A program made the translations under genes and the position numbers. Below the pieces are notes generated by a model. That model did no database searches, was not told where the DNA came from, and worked only from the letters and a program-made list of their open reading frames with translations. Shown here piece after piece: positions 12,000 to 23,225 of a stretch of 64,000 nucleotides of DNA (the first letter of the stretch is position 1; each line of letters starts with the position of its first letter). This DNA is from Colias croceus. Lineage: Eukaryota; Arthropoda; Insecta; Lepidoptera; Pieridae. Location: the NCBI RefSeq assembly GCF_905220415.1, contig NC_059543.1, positions 434,001-498,000 of the forward strand, written 5' to 3'.

Positions 12000-12310
12000 T
12001 TTTAATCCCATTCCCGTGCGATCCGAGATTCAATTCAAAACCATTCAAGCGAACTTCAAAGTTCAAACTCACGTTCATTTGTCACAGTTTCCGCTTAACT
12101 TGATATGTGTGCACATTCGAACTCTGTTCCCCATCAATAGATTTACCACCCTATTGCATGTATTTAAAGTTTCAATTCGCTTAGCACAGAATGTGGAGTT
12201 AGGTTGTTGTGAGGGTAGATGCAGAGAATGCACACTACCGCCACGTGCCGGGCGATGGTCACAATTAGTCTCATTCATGGCTCGTCTTTCGTGACGGAAG
12301 GACGCATGCT
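12000..12310. promoter_or_regulatory. GC-richer patch, possible regulatory DNA
   Basis: Two chance-like ORFs of 92 and 82 codons overlap here on opposite strands, as happens when stop codons thin out in GC-richer DNA. An E-box CACGTG occurs at 12242-12247. There is no TATA or splice evidence. A conserved noncoding element is one option; nothing in the sequence proves it. Confidence 0.2.
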
Positions 12311-12770
12311 GCATCCGACGCACTTAACGTGATGGAAATGAATTGCACGAATTAATCGTTTGTAACGGTTATCTCTTGTAAAAATGTTTTGTTAAGGTAT
12401 AATGGGAGCTAATAAATAATTGTATCTGAATAAAAAAATAATGATGATCAGACAATTGTGCAAATGCACCGTTTTGATGCTTAAATACCTATAGAAATTT
12501 ATTTCATGGGTGTTTTATTATGGTTTTCTTGCAAGTATTTAAATAGGAATCTCAGCAATCAATTCTATCATTGAAGTCTCATATTTAATGAAAAATATTA
12601 ACTTTAATGTAGGTAGTTATTTAATTTGAAAATTCTAGGATATATCTTCGAAATTAAGCAAATGATATTATATTTAATAAATTTAGTACCTTATAACGCG
12701 CAATAGGTATGATGACCATAAACTATATTTGGTGAAATGTGTAAACATTATTTTTTTAGATTTATACTTA
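12311..12770. other. No gene recognised
   Basis: AT-rich DNA. It would be intron if the candidate exon on the minus strand at 12772-12868 is real. Confidence 0.4.
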
Positions 12771-12771
12771 C

Positions 12772-12868
12772 CGAAAACGGAATAAAAAACATCCAAACAG
12801 TTAAAAACGAGTTGAAAAACTAATAAACAAAATTTCAAAGGCCATAAACGTAATGAAATGTTAGACAT
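12772..12868 (-). CDS. Candidate first coding exon encoding a signal peptide
   Basis: On the minus strand an ATG at 12868 opens 32 codons, beginning MSNISLRLWPLKFCLLVFQL, with a basic start followed by a long hydrophobic stretch like a secretory signal. The frame runs into TTTTCG followed by GTAAGTATAAA, a strong insect 5' splice site, with the intron starting at 12771. Many insect secreted proteins have a first coding exon of this shape. No downstream exon was identified and AT-rich DNA can give hydrophobic frames by chance, so this stays a candidate. I do not know the protein. Confidence 0.25.
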
Positions 12869-13177
12869 ATATAATGTTGTATGTACAGTGGCTACTTGCC
12901 AAGTACATCCATCAATATTGTATTGCCTATTCTAGTCATTTCGCCAACCAACAATGACTATTATGATACAGCGTTTGACATATGGCAGTTACTTTCTGGC
13001 ACCGGGCTAATGGCGATTTCAATGTGAAACCTGGGATATTTCTTATGTCTACAAACAACATTTAAAATTAAAGGGAAAACATTATTGACATAGAGACTAG
13101 AGTTCCTTGATGATATTTCGCGGTAGAAGGGAGATTGACATCCGACATTACAAACACTGGCAAAAGAAGGAAATTAA

Positions 13178-13325
13178 TAAAAAAGAGCCGGTGTGCCGAG
13201 CTCACGTGTCAGAAGTGAAACTTCTTTGGCAAGTTTCAAAGATACCAAAATCATCTTACTTCATGACGTGACGGTATTGCCTTGTAAATTTACTCTCAAC
13301 GCACCTAAAGAAGTTTCACTCAGTT
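13178..13325 (+). repeat. Dispersed AAGTGAAACTTCTTT repeat, copy 1
   Basis: Starts AAAAAAGAGCCGGTGTGCCG, then CACGTGTCAGAAGTGAAACT, GATACCAAAATC and CTCTCAACGC, and ends AAAGAAGTTTCACT. The opening and closing GTGAAACTTCTTT/AAAGAAGTTTCAC are inverted. Two more copies lie at 36276-36440 and 37970-38127. Confidence 0.75.
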
Positions 13326-14836
13326 TGAGTTTGTTTTCTCGTAACAGCTAAAAATCGTATTACATACTTATTTATCTACATTATACATAATTTGATTCAG
13401 TACCTATCAAATGTAAGTATAAGATCTAAACCGAATCGATAAATAACATACGACACAATAACTACTTATTTCTAAAAAAGTACGATATAATTAATGCTTC
13501 GGATTGGAGCTTATAAGAAATCCTGACCGTGTTTTTTCATTGATATTAAATTAAAGAAGTGATTACATAATTTTAATTTTCTATGATAGTACTCAAGCGA
13601 GGACAGAGTGGAAAGCTAGAGTAACAATTATATATTATGAAATACACATATTATTTATCTAATATAATCGTTATTTGCCCCTCTACTAAGTAACACGCAT
13701 ATAGCTATAATTTAACCGAACCATTCAATCTTCCATCCTTATATGAGCTTTACCTGAATGTAAACACATCAAAACACGTCCACCGAAGCTATCTACATTA
13801 AAAAAGGAGCACCATCATGTCCCACCGCTTATGGTCGCTGAAGTTTACCATCAAGCAAAAATAGACCTTACTAACTTCACATAAAACACACTTCACCTCG
13901 CCATTGTAGTGGTCAGTTTTGTGACAGCAGTCGCCAAGCGAAGTTAAGTCATAAAGCTCAGGAATAGAGCTCTTTTTTGTCCGCATTGGTAGAGATATTA
14001 AAAGCATCAGGCAGTGAAATGAACTACGGAAGATGTATGAGCTCGTGGATTAAAAATATTTGTACGGGCCATTATACATGGTGTAATGAAAGCCCTAAGC
14101 GAGCTTTATTAATACAGGGTGTAGCATTAATTGAAGCCTCAATACAAATTTGACGGAGGTCCGACGTTTTAATTTTTGTTATTGGACTCGGGTTAGATTA
14201 AGGTTTTATTAAGTCGTAGTTATTTCTTTATTAAATTTCGCTACTATGCGGGTACAGTGGGTTGTAATATGAGTCAGTCGCTAAACTATGCGGATTTTCT
14301 CAACTTATGTGAATATTATTTCGCTAAAAGTAGCAGTAAAATATTTTAATTTAATGCAATAAATATTCAATAGCTAAAGTTACTGTATTAAGTCGCCATA
14401 GGTATTATCGAAGTTATGTTGCAATTTATCTCAATCATTCAAATTTAAACTTTATGTAAAAGAGGATGAGAGATACCTATGGACAATGGCGGTTACACTA
14501 TAACACCATAAACTATAGAAGTATCTATTAGTTAATAATTTATTTTATTGTAAAAAATATACGTGCATGTAAATAGGTACTTCTAATATAGGTCAAAGGA
14601 GAGTTCTCGATAGTGGGCCGCTTAATCTGAAAATTATTTAAAGGACATAAAATACCGATGCTAATAATTTAAATATGTTTAATAACGACTCAAAGGCACT
14701 TCTGTAATAAATCCAGTTAATATATTAGGTACTTAATGATAATATTCTCGGAATAGTAGTAGGTATCTCACAATTGCCTACAAACCTGTTCGCAAGGCTC
14801 TCGAATGCAACTTGAAAAACCACATTCTGGTAGGTA
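13326..14836. other. No gene recognised
   Basis: AT-rich sequence. The stretch 14600-14710 (GACTCAAAGGCACTTCTGTAATAAA) may be a worn LINE 3' end, but it is too degenerate to assign. Confidence 0.4.
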
Positions 14837-14926
14837 TAATTTACCAAGTAGGTACATAATATAATATATGGGAAAGAATAATAATTTACCAAGTAGGTAC
14901 ATAATATAATATATGGGAAAGAACAT
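14837..14926. repeat. 45-bp tandem duplication
   Basis: Two head-to-tail copies of a 45-bp unit containing TTACCAAGTAGGTACATAAT and ATATGGGAAAGAA. They are nearly identical, indicating a recent duplication. Confidence 0.9.
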
Positions 14927-17717
14927 ACAAATGGATAATAGACAGGGATATGAAAGTCTTTTTGCAGTGTTTGATATTCAGGTTTGGTTAGTGTAAGGCG
15001 TGTGCGGGCATTCATTACGCAACCCTAATGAGTCGTGCTCGCCAATCTTACATAGATTATTTAACAGATATGACAATATTTTTTTATAAACTAAAAAAAA
15101 AACAAAATTTGATAGCGTTTTGTCATCAAAGTGATTCTCAATTCAGTAGTATTTCATGATTGTTATTTCAAAATGTTTATCGATTCGTATTTTTTTGGAA
15201 ATGGAATCGAATGCTCATTAAAAATAGGTTCAGTAGTTTCAAAAATATGCAAACTTTAAAGAATTTATTATATTTTTTATTTTAATAAAACATAACTAAT
15301 TATTGGTTTTTCGCAAAAATCAATATACAATTTAAATTTTTGCCTTACATCATAAGCTTTTCCTATCAGTATAAATTTAGTATTTACCAGAACCAACCAG
15401 TACAAGATTGAATATGGAAAAAATCTTATTGAAACTGTTATCTCGCTCCGAATGATTGCGTATGTACTTTTCCCTAGATCGGTTTTTATCGCATCTGTAA
15501 CTTGCATACTCTTTGACAACATCCAGTACATTAGCACCTTTTAAGGCTTTAAAGGCACTCTGGGCTAATCACGCGCCCGCGGCGAGGCGGGATTATCACA
15601 CTCTTTCTTATGCTACTTGTTTTGTACTTTATTTTACATAGCCATGTTTTTGTTTGGTTTAAGACCAGTTATTATAGTCGAATAGCTTAGTTAAAAGTTT
15701 CAATTAACCATAGATAACTGTGTAATTTTGAAAGGTCATTTAATTTGACACATAAAACCGGAAAGCTCGTTCTGTTCCTGCGTTGTCAAGAAGAGATAAC
15801 TGCAATAATGAGAAGACTAATTGTTATGCTTTTTTATGTGTTTATGTATGCTTGTTTGTCTAATTAATTATTTTTTATTTCACAATAAAATATTTTTGTT
15901 TGTTGTGAAAGACTATACTCTATATGCACTTCTTTGGATCTTTATCGGAAGACAATTAGTTACCGATTATGAACGAAACATTGAAAACTTTTATTTATTC
16001 ATAAACCTTATACATAGGTTATTATACCCCTTCTCACGAAGTTCATTTCATAGGTAATGGCAATAAAAAGCTGGCAATACCTGCACTTTATTACATTCCG
16101 GCCGCTCAATATGTCGGTTTTTTGCTTCGTCCCGACGTAATAACTTACTGCTTCACTTTTTGTTCGAGTTTTAACTACCTGGGGAGTTGAAATTAGATTT
16201 TTTTGGACATGACATACATTTACATGTGGTATGTAAATAAGTAGGTATTGTTTATGAAAATGATATCAATACACCAAAATATGATTTCAGTTCTTTAAGG
16301 CTAAATTTTCTTTCAAGAGAGATAGATATAGTTTGAATTTATTAAGACTATCGCGATGTGTCTGAAATTTCATCATTCCCCTGTTTTTCTTTGAATGTAT
16401 AAAATTAGGAGCGAAATAATTAAAATAGCGTTTTGATTTAGATGTCATTGCGTAGGAAACATTACAACAAACACACAACCAACTGCGCATTAACACATAG
16501 AAATTTAGACTAAATGAAATTAAGATTTACATTTATTTTTCAGACACAGCAATCCAATTAACTGTTTGTAACGAATTGAATTCGGTCGCAAGGTTAATGT
16601 ATAATTTAGTGACAGTTTCCGCGCCGTTTTGCCACTTTCTTTGCGCGGCTTGTAAAATATTATGTCCGGTTCTTTGATGTGTATTCATAGGTGCGGAACA
16701 ATCGTGTTATTGTTGGGGATCCTTGGGTGTGGGTTGAAATCTTTTTACTAATTAAATTTTGTCATTCTAGCCGCTTGTTCATCCGGGTTGGACAATAACG
16801 ACTTCAGTAAGGATGGAGTTTAATGGTAAAATATTTTTAATCTGTCGCGTTGTTTTTGAGATGATAAAATAAATGATGATATGATAAAATAAATATTTAC
16901 CGCATAATAAGCAGTTTTTATAAATGTTTAAAGTATAGAAAAAATTCAACCACGAGGTGGGATTCGATGCCATTAAACACTAAATATAAAAATTCAAGCA
17001 ATTTTTATAGAGAAGAGTACCTACACAAGAAACTCTGTAAGTAATTGATCCTTTTAAAACATGTCAATTCTATTTTTTTTTTAATTTAAGACATATCTAA
17101 TTATTTATGAGCGCCAACAATCGCGACCACGATGAAAATCCATGGACTTCCATCTTCTATAATATATTTTTGAATGTTATGTTATTTGCTATTTTTACTG
17201 CTAAGTGGGATGACGTATCTATGGATAATGTATACGGAACCATTTCAATAAAATCGATTTACTCTTAACCACTAAAAATATAATTTATGCGATCTAATTC
17301 AGATAATTTGTTACAACGGGCGCAGTTAGTGCCAAACCCGTTTATTGAAAGGTAGGTATATTTATTTTTATATCCCGTCATTCCTCTGGCGAATAAATTA
17401 AATTATTTTTTTGATGTCAGAACTATTTTCTGAACAATTGTGGTAATATACGAGTGTTGTTAACATAAGAATGACTTTTCTTTAAACTACATAACACGTG
17501 CAGGTAAAAAGGTGTTTTTTCACAGTCCTGAAAAAGATATAATTTATTAAGAAATTATTTATTTATACACGCCACAAGTCTCTATTTAATCACTTTATAG
17601 AGCTAAGGAAACGATGATCCTTGGGTTCAGAAATAAACTACCGTTTAATCACCTGAATCAAAACCTACTTAATTTCAATACATAAGTAATAATATAATTA
17701 ATAAGACACAGAAACAT
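14927..17717. other. No gene recognised (2.8 kb)
   Basis: AT-rich DNA. A short GC block at 15565-15595 has CGCGCCCGCGGCGAGGCGGG followed by ATTA. Another at 16600-16650 has TTTCCGCGCCGTTTTGCC, which resembles an E2F-type site. ORFs of up to 86 codons show no family. Confidence 0.4.
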
Positions 17718-17730
17718 AATTTATAAACAT

Positions 17731-18023
17731 CATCATCATCAGCCCATATACGTTCTCACTGCTGGGACACGGGCCTCCTATGAGGGTACAAGCCATGATC
17801 CACCACGCTGGCCAAGTGCGTGTTGGCGGATGACACATATCGTCGAACTTTTTAATTCTTCGACGTGTCGGTTTCCTCACGATGTTTCCTTCACCATTCG
17901 AGCAGTGGTGATGTTACAACATGCGCAGATAAATTGAAAAATCAATTTATTTCCTGCGCGCTCGCCTGGTCTCGAACCCCGGACTTATCGATTCGAAGTC
18001 CGAGGTCTCACCACTGAGCCACC
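17731..18023 (-). mobile_element. tRNA-derived SINE, full length
   Basis: A 293-bp retroposon bounded by a perfect 13-bp target duplication AATTTATAAACAT (17718-17730 and 18024-18036). Read on the minus strand, it begins TGGTGGCTCAGTGGTGAGAC with a Pol III A-box-like TGGCTCAGTGG. A CGGACTT..AAGTCCG anticodon-like stem follows, then the B box GGGTTCGAGACC. The body contains GGGAACGT-like and GTCCCAGCAGTG strings, and the tail is GATGATGATG. The tRNA-like head plus simple tail define a SINE that would be moved by a LINE reverse transcriptase. The intact ends suggest a fairly young copy. Confidence 0.85.
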
Positions 18024-18276
18024 AATTTATAAACATACCTAAATAAAAATACGTATATTTTGCTTATTATTCGTCTAAATCTCTGCAATTTGTACGAATT
18101 TCCGTTAATCTCTCGCTCAGTCAGTGTACAGAACAGTTGTAATTACCATCGTACTGTATAATAAACTCATAATGACACTATTTTTCCAAGCGAAGTGTAG
18201 CCTAATGTGTGTCCCATTAAGAGGCTTAGTGTTAGTGTAAGCGAGTGTTCTAGAAATTTTTCGTTTCTATTTATTA

Positions 18277-18457
18277 CTAGCGATACGCCCAGGCTTCGCC
18301 CGTGGTACATATTTACGTTTTCTCTACATAAGAACCATTCTCGTACTTCAAGGAATACATGTAATAAATAAAGAATTATCGAAATCGGTTCAGCCGTTCA
18401 CAAATCACACGTGATGCCGTGACAACGCGAAACGGGATACATTTTTATATTTAACGA
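18277..18457 (-). mobile_element. Helitron-like non-autonomous element (family C)
   Basis: Read on the minus strand it starts TCGTTAAATATAAAAATG after an A, contains CGGCTGAACCGATTTCGATA, and ends GGGCGTATCGCTAG before a T. This is the A|TC...CTAG|T structure of Helitrons, with no terminal inverted repeats or target duplication. A close relative lies at 50484-50655. Confidence 0.65.
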
Positions 18458-19171
18458 TGTGGTAGAGTCATATCTAAAAGTATGTGATATGTACTATGCC
18501 CTTAGATATGTTTGTATCTTTGTTCTAGCACGAGTGAAGCTCTTACATCTAAAAATTGATAGGGAATTGCATCGAAGTAACTACTTTCGACTTTATTGTG
18601 TCGATATACAAGTGACATTTTTAAAGCAAATTAATGTAGCCTGAAATTAATTTACTGAAGATCGTGTCACGTGATTACATAAAAACTTTGTTTACTTAAT
18701 TACGTAAAAAACAAAATTTTGTCTTGCACACTAGCAGTAATGAGATACTGGCGCTGCTATTCTTCCAAAACGATTTGCAGTACAGATAGCAAATAAAAAC
18801 AATTAATAAAAAATTCCAACGATGTAAAACTATTTCAACAATATAGGTATCTGCACAATTGTTTCTTTTAAAAGACAAATTATTTTATTTATCGCTGTAA
18901 CTGCGAACACATCCTAACAAGAAACTGGCTCTGTTATGACAAGTGTTGTTTTTATATCTATTAACGAACGGCGCATCTAAACCTGACTTGAAGATTAACT
19001 GTTCCTTTTTCCACTATACACTAATTATAAAATTAGTTTGTTTGTTTGTTTAACACTGCAGAATGAATGAAAAATCTATGATTGATACAACCTTTTTAAA
19101 TAATGAGAAGAGTGCATTTCTTAAAAAGTAAAATTAACAAAAAAATCTCAAGCAGAAAAAGGAAAGTATTG
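18458..19171. other. No gene recognised
   Basis: AT-rich DNA without a supported feature. Confidence 0.5.
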
Positions 19172-19174
19172 TTA

Positions 19175-19336
19175 GTGCTGATTTACACAGGGTCAGTAGA
19201 CAAGTCAGTCGCGGCGCCGAAATTCGGCGAAAGCCTCTGTACTGACTTCAAATCTGTTTACACAGGGTTTTTTTTCGGGTCAACACTGATTTGCCTCGAA
19301 TTTGTAGTCAGTTACTAACCCTGTGTAAATCAGCAC
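19175..19336. mobile_element. PIF/Harbinger-type MITE, 162 bp
   Basis: The ends start GTGCTGATTTACACAGGG, and the inverted repeats match at 23 of the first 24 bases. The flanking TTA duplication (19172-19174 and 19337-19339) fits the TWA target of PIF/Harbinger. A third TTTACACAGGG occurs internally near 19259. The 71-codon frame across it is spurious. Confidence 0.85.
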
Positions 19337-19339
19337 TTA

Positions 19340-20705
19340 TAATGATACTATCTCTTCCCTTTGGCACACTGCGATGTATGATATCTCTATGTTAAAACAA
19401 TTTTAAATTGGTTTATTTCCAAATCTCTCTCCATATAAACTATAACATAACATCTAAAGGTACCAAACTAACGCCAACAAAATATCATTAACCTCAGGTG
19501 GACGTGGAACTCTGGGTCAACTGTTTGTTTAACTAAAATGTTTGCTCAATAACCCTCACCTTATGGTGAAAATAATCTTCTTTTTGGTGACAGATTTCAT
19601 ATTACTAAAGCTATACATATGTAGATACCTACCTATACATATTACTATCTACTCTGTTCATCATCAGGAAGAATTCAATATTAATTAACGAATGAACATG
19701 TTCCTTATAACTTGTGAAAAAGTAGAGTAAAAGGTGACCTTTCGACTAGATAGTAATCTCTATCAGAAAGATATCAAAAAGCAATCTGTTAGATAATTAA
19801 TACAATAATAATTATTAAAGTAATAAACTTATTGACCCAACGTATCTAAACACAATAATTAAATTCATAAATAGATTGATCACATTTGAAACAAGATAAG
19901 ACAAAAATACTTTAACTCCACGTTTAATAGTACAAAATGTTGCAAGTATTTCCATAAAAATAGTTGGAAATATGGTTTGAAATACATCACTGTTTAAAGG
20001 TAGGATCGCTTGGAGCTATGCTACATTTACAACTGAAAATAAGTTACATTTACTGCTATGAGAGTTGTGTTATGTTCACAAGCGAAGCGGGTAGGATTTT
20101 TGCAGTAACACTTAAAATATTATAAAAAGTAGGTAAATTTAATCAGTACGTTAATCCAGAGAATGTTATTTTGATCTCTGTTAAAATATTCAGTAGATTC
20201 TCTTTTTATAGCATTGATATAGGTACCTAGTACCTACTCCTAAAACATAATCATATCTAGATTCTATTCCTTCTATCTAGCAACATAATTTATTTTTATT
20301 TCAAAGTATCAACACTAAAAAAGAGGTAAGATTTGATATTATTATGATTCAAAACCAGTAGGCTAATTGATAAAATACTTTCACATGCAGAAAGCTACTA
20401 GTATTCTGTTTTCAGCCAGGAAGAGCGGCTAGTTTGTAACAAAATCGCTTTGCTCGTCACCCAAGCCTGCACCCTCCAGTTTTATGAAGCCACGGGCAAA
20501 CAGTCAAGTTCCAGTAACGGTATTAAGTTAGCACCGCACTTTTACACCACCTCCTATGTTCTGCAGTTTTGTTATAGATTGATTATTTACTAGCCCCGTA
20601 TTTTAGACCGTTATAGCATTTCAGTACAGATTCATGGCAGAATAATGAATTCTATCGATCGAATCTATCGATGTTATTAGTCAGTTTTCCGTTTTTATCT
20701 TATCA
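19340..20705. other. No gene recognised
   Basis: AT-rich DNA. At 20401-20560 a GC-richer stretch follows CTGTTTTCAG, but no open frame of use continues from that possible acceptor. Confidence 0.4.
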
Positions 20706-20906
20706 CTAGCTGTGCCGCGCGGTTTCACCCGCGTGGCTCCGCTCCTTTAGCGTGATTATATTATATAGCCTATAGCCTTTCTCGATAAATGGGCTATCTA
20801 ACACGAAAAATGAAATCGATCGAATGAAATCGGACCTGCAGTGATTCCCGAGATGAGCGCGTTCAACAAACAATCAAACAAATCAAACAAACTCTTCAGC
20901 TATAGA
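20706..20906 (-). mobile_element. Helitron-like element (family A)
   Basis: The minus strand ends GGTTTC-type sequence, then an ACCGCGCGG hairpin and CACAGCTAG before T. The other end is a TC after an A, followed by the CTGAAGAGTTTGTTTG motif. It contains GATAGCCCATTTATCGAG typical of this family. Confidence 0.7.
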
Positions 20907-21460
20907 TTATCAACTGTATCTAATAATTACCTAACTGTTAAATTAGGTTTAGATGATTTTGTATGAATATCTCATAATATGACGATCACCACAAGGTAAG
21001 CAGAAGCATATTGTTAAAATAAGTCGACACAATTTATTAAGGTTCGTATACCTACACCTAATAAAGCTCAATCTGGGGCCATTGATTTCTGATTCATCTG
21101 ATTTCTTGATAAATCGAAAATATTTTCTGACCTTCATACGTAATATTAGATATTATTAAACGAAATTTTAGTAGGTAAACAAACGAACCTGAAACTATGT
21201 AGAAAATAAATCGTGAAAACTGCTTTTTTTTAATTAATCGTGAATTGACACGAATAACCTCGCATATGAAAGGTTTTACCTATATCCGTTTCATAAAGAT
21301 TTCTGAGTTACACGAGTACCTAGATAATAAATTTGATGAAATGCTTACCTACCTAGTAACTTGAGCTAATAAATAATTAAGAAGTTTTATTAAATAAGAC
21401 CTCATTATTGAAGTTTTAAGCCTTCATCACTGGGAGGTAAAACTTGAAGATCATCCAGAA
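20907..21460. other. No gene recognised
   Basis: AT-rich DNA between two Helitron copies. No supported feature. Confidence 0.5.
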
Positions 21461-21636
21461 TCTATACTAATATTATAAAGCTGAAGAGTTAATTTGTTTG
21501 AACGTGCTAATCTCAGGAACTACTGGTCCGATTTGAAAAATTATTTCTGTGTTAGGTAGCCCATTTATCGAGAAAGGCTACGAAATTATGTATCATCACG
21601 CTAATATCAATAGGAGCGGAGAACTGCGAGTAAAAT
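21461..21636 (+). mobile_element. Helitron-like element (family A), 3' end decayed
   Basis: The 5' end TCTATACTAATATTATAAAG is preceded by A. CTAATCTCAGGAACTACTGG and the GCCCATTTATCGAG segment follow. The sequence fades after GGAGCGGAGAACTGCGAG without the CACAGCTAG terminus. Confidence 0.7.
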
Positions 21637-22845
21637 ATACAACCTAATATAAACTTTTTCAGACTTTTAATCAAACATAAACTGATTTAAAACTGAAGCT
21701 CATTAAGGCTTAGGTAAAACTAGGCACCTAATTACGAGAGCACTAAAACGTAGCTAGACTACCTAAAGTCCTAGGTAATGAGGCGCGCGCAAAGAAGGGG
21801 GTGGGAGGTTGTCACTCCCTCTATACAGGGATGGATTTTGTGTAAAGTGTGGTTTTGGGGCTCTAGATGAAGTTTTTTTATGGTAATTACGGATTCAGGT
21901 TTAAGAGAGAAGTAATTTAGAATACTTATCATGTCATTCATATTGTTTATGATAACACGAAAATTGATAAGAAATAATAAATACACCTACATCATAACAA
22001 AAACAAACATACAAAAATAATTGAGACTTTGGAAACGTCGTTAAAGCGAGAGAAGTCCTTGAAGACTCCTATGCAGCTCCTATCCTGTTATTTTTACGAG
22101 ATTTTTTTTTTATCTTAAAATGTATCTTGTGTCATTTATTTGTTTTATTGTTAGCTTGACATAAATTATTATGTGAGAAATCTATCCTAGAGTCGGGCTC
22201 TACATTACTCAGATAGAAAAAAATACAGTCTTTAGTCTTTACACAGTAGATAGCTTATTGATACAACAAACTTTTACTGTAGAAAATAACCCAGGAAAAT
22301 AACACAGAGGCCCTGTACTGAAGCCCCAGCCAGACTTTACTAAGGCTGCCTCCACCTAATTATGAAAGAAGATTGAGTGGCCCCATAACGTCGTTGAGAG
22401 GTGTATTTTGAAGGCTTTCCGTTGAAAGCTTTGTTGAAAATTTATACAGATTTTGTTTTCGTATTTTACGATGCATTTACGTTCAATCTTATATTAAGTA
22501 GATATATTGTTAGATAAAACTCGATGTGATGTACATGCGGTTTAGATAAACGTACTCGTAATATGTTATGCTTTAAAAAATTGAATGTAATTAACATTAA
22601 TTTTGAGTTTATGAATTCGCTTTTCCAATATCTAATAGTCTGCGTAGGTATTTAGTTAATATTATGACACATTACCTCTACATTAATAAAGTACAAACAA
22701 TATTTCAAAATACGTCATATAGTTTTAAAGTCATAAAATACACATCAAATTTTTATTAGCTCAATCCCAGAGTATTGCTTCAATTTACGTCGAAACTTTA
22801 GTAGATAACTGTAGGTATTATATACTTTACCTCAAGGCCGGGGCG
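21637..22845. other. No gene recognised
   Basis: AT-rich DNA. A GC-richer stretch at 21780-21870 gives no domain-bearing frame. Confidence 0.45.
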
Positions 22846-23225
22846 CGGCGCTCTAAATTTAGCACACCTCAAGAAAACATCAATCGCATCAACACATGCG
22901 CACAAAAACCACAACCAACCACTATGAAACACGGTAAAAAACACAAGAAATTTGTCGAGGACACTACAGGTGAAACGTGCGTACGACGGGGGTTACGGCG
23001 TATACCTGGTAATACCTGTGCTCACCTTTCGGCCAATCGCCGCGCAGCGCACCTGCGCAGGTCAATAAACAGGGCGTGGCTTGACTGCGTCGTACCTGTG
23101 TTACCTGGCTCTGCACAGGTGCGAGCCGGTTGGCGGACTGCCTTCCAATGGTTGGTTACCTGGCAGGTGAGAGGTGTGTAGGTATATAAGAGTTTGAGTA
23201 CATGACCAATTTAATTTTGTTCATT
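22846..23225 (+). promoter_or_regulatory. Candidate promoter/enhancer with ACCTG cluster and TATA box
   Basis: A sharply GC-richer block in AT-rich surroundings. Ten ACCTG/CAGGT cores lie between 22967 and 23169 (starts 22967, 23004, 23014, 23050, 23058, 23094, 23103, 23116, 23158, 23164). Four are full CAGGTG/CACCTG E-boxes of the Snail/Scratch type and five read TACCTG. There are CCAAT motifs at 23032 and 23145. TATATAAG follows at 23183-23190, so initiation would be expected near 23213. No initiator of good quality was found. An 85-codon frame across the block is probably a by-product of composition. The target gene is unknown. Confidence 0.4.

Noticed and set aside
12016..12323. Overlapping 92- and 82-codon ORFs on opposite strands
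   Set aside because: Typical of a GC-richer patch. No domain, start context or splice signals favour either.
22924..23181. 85-codon ORF in the ACCTG cluster
   Set aside because: Its Arg/Ala/Trp-rich composition follows from the GC-rich motif cluster, and the ORF ends just before a TATA box rather than after one.
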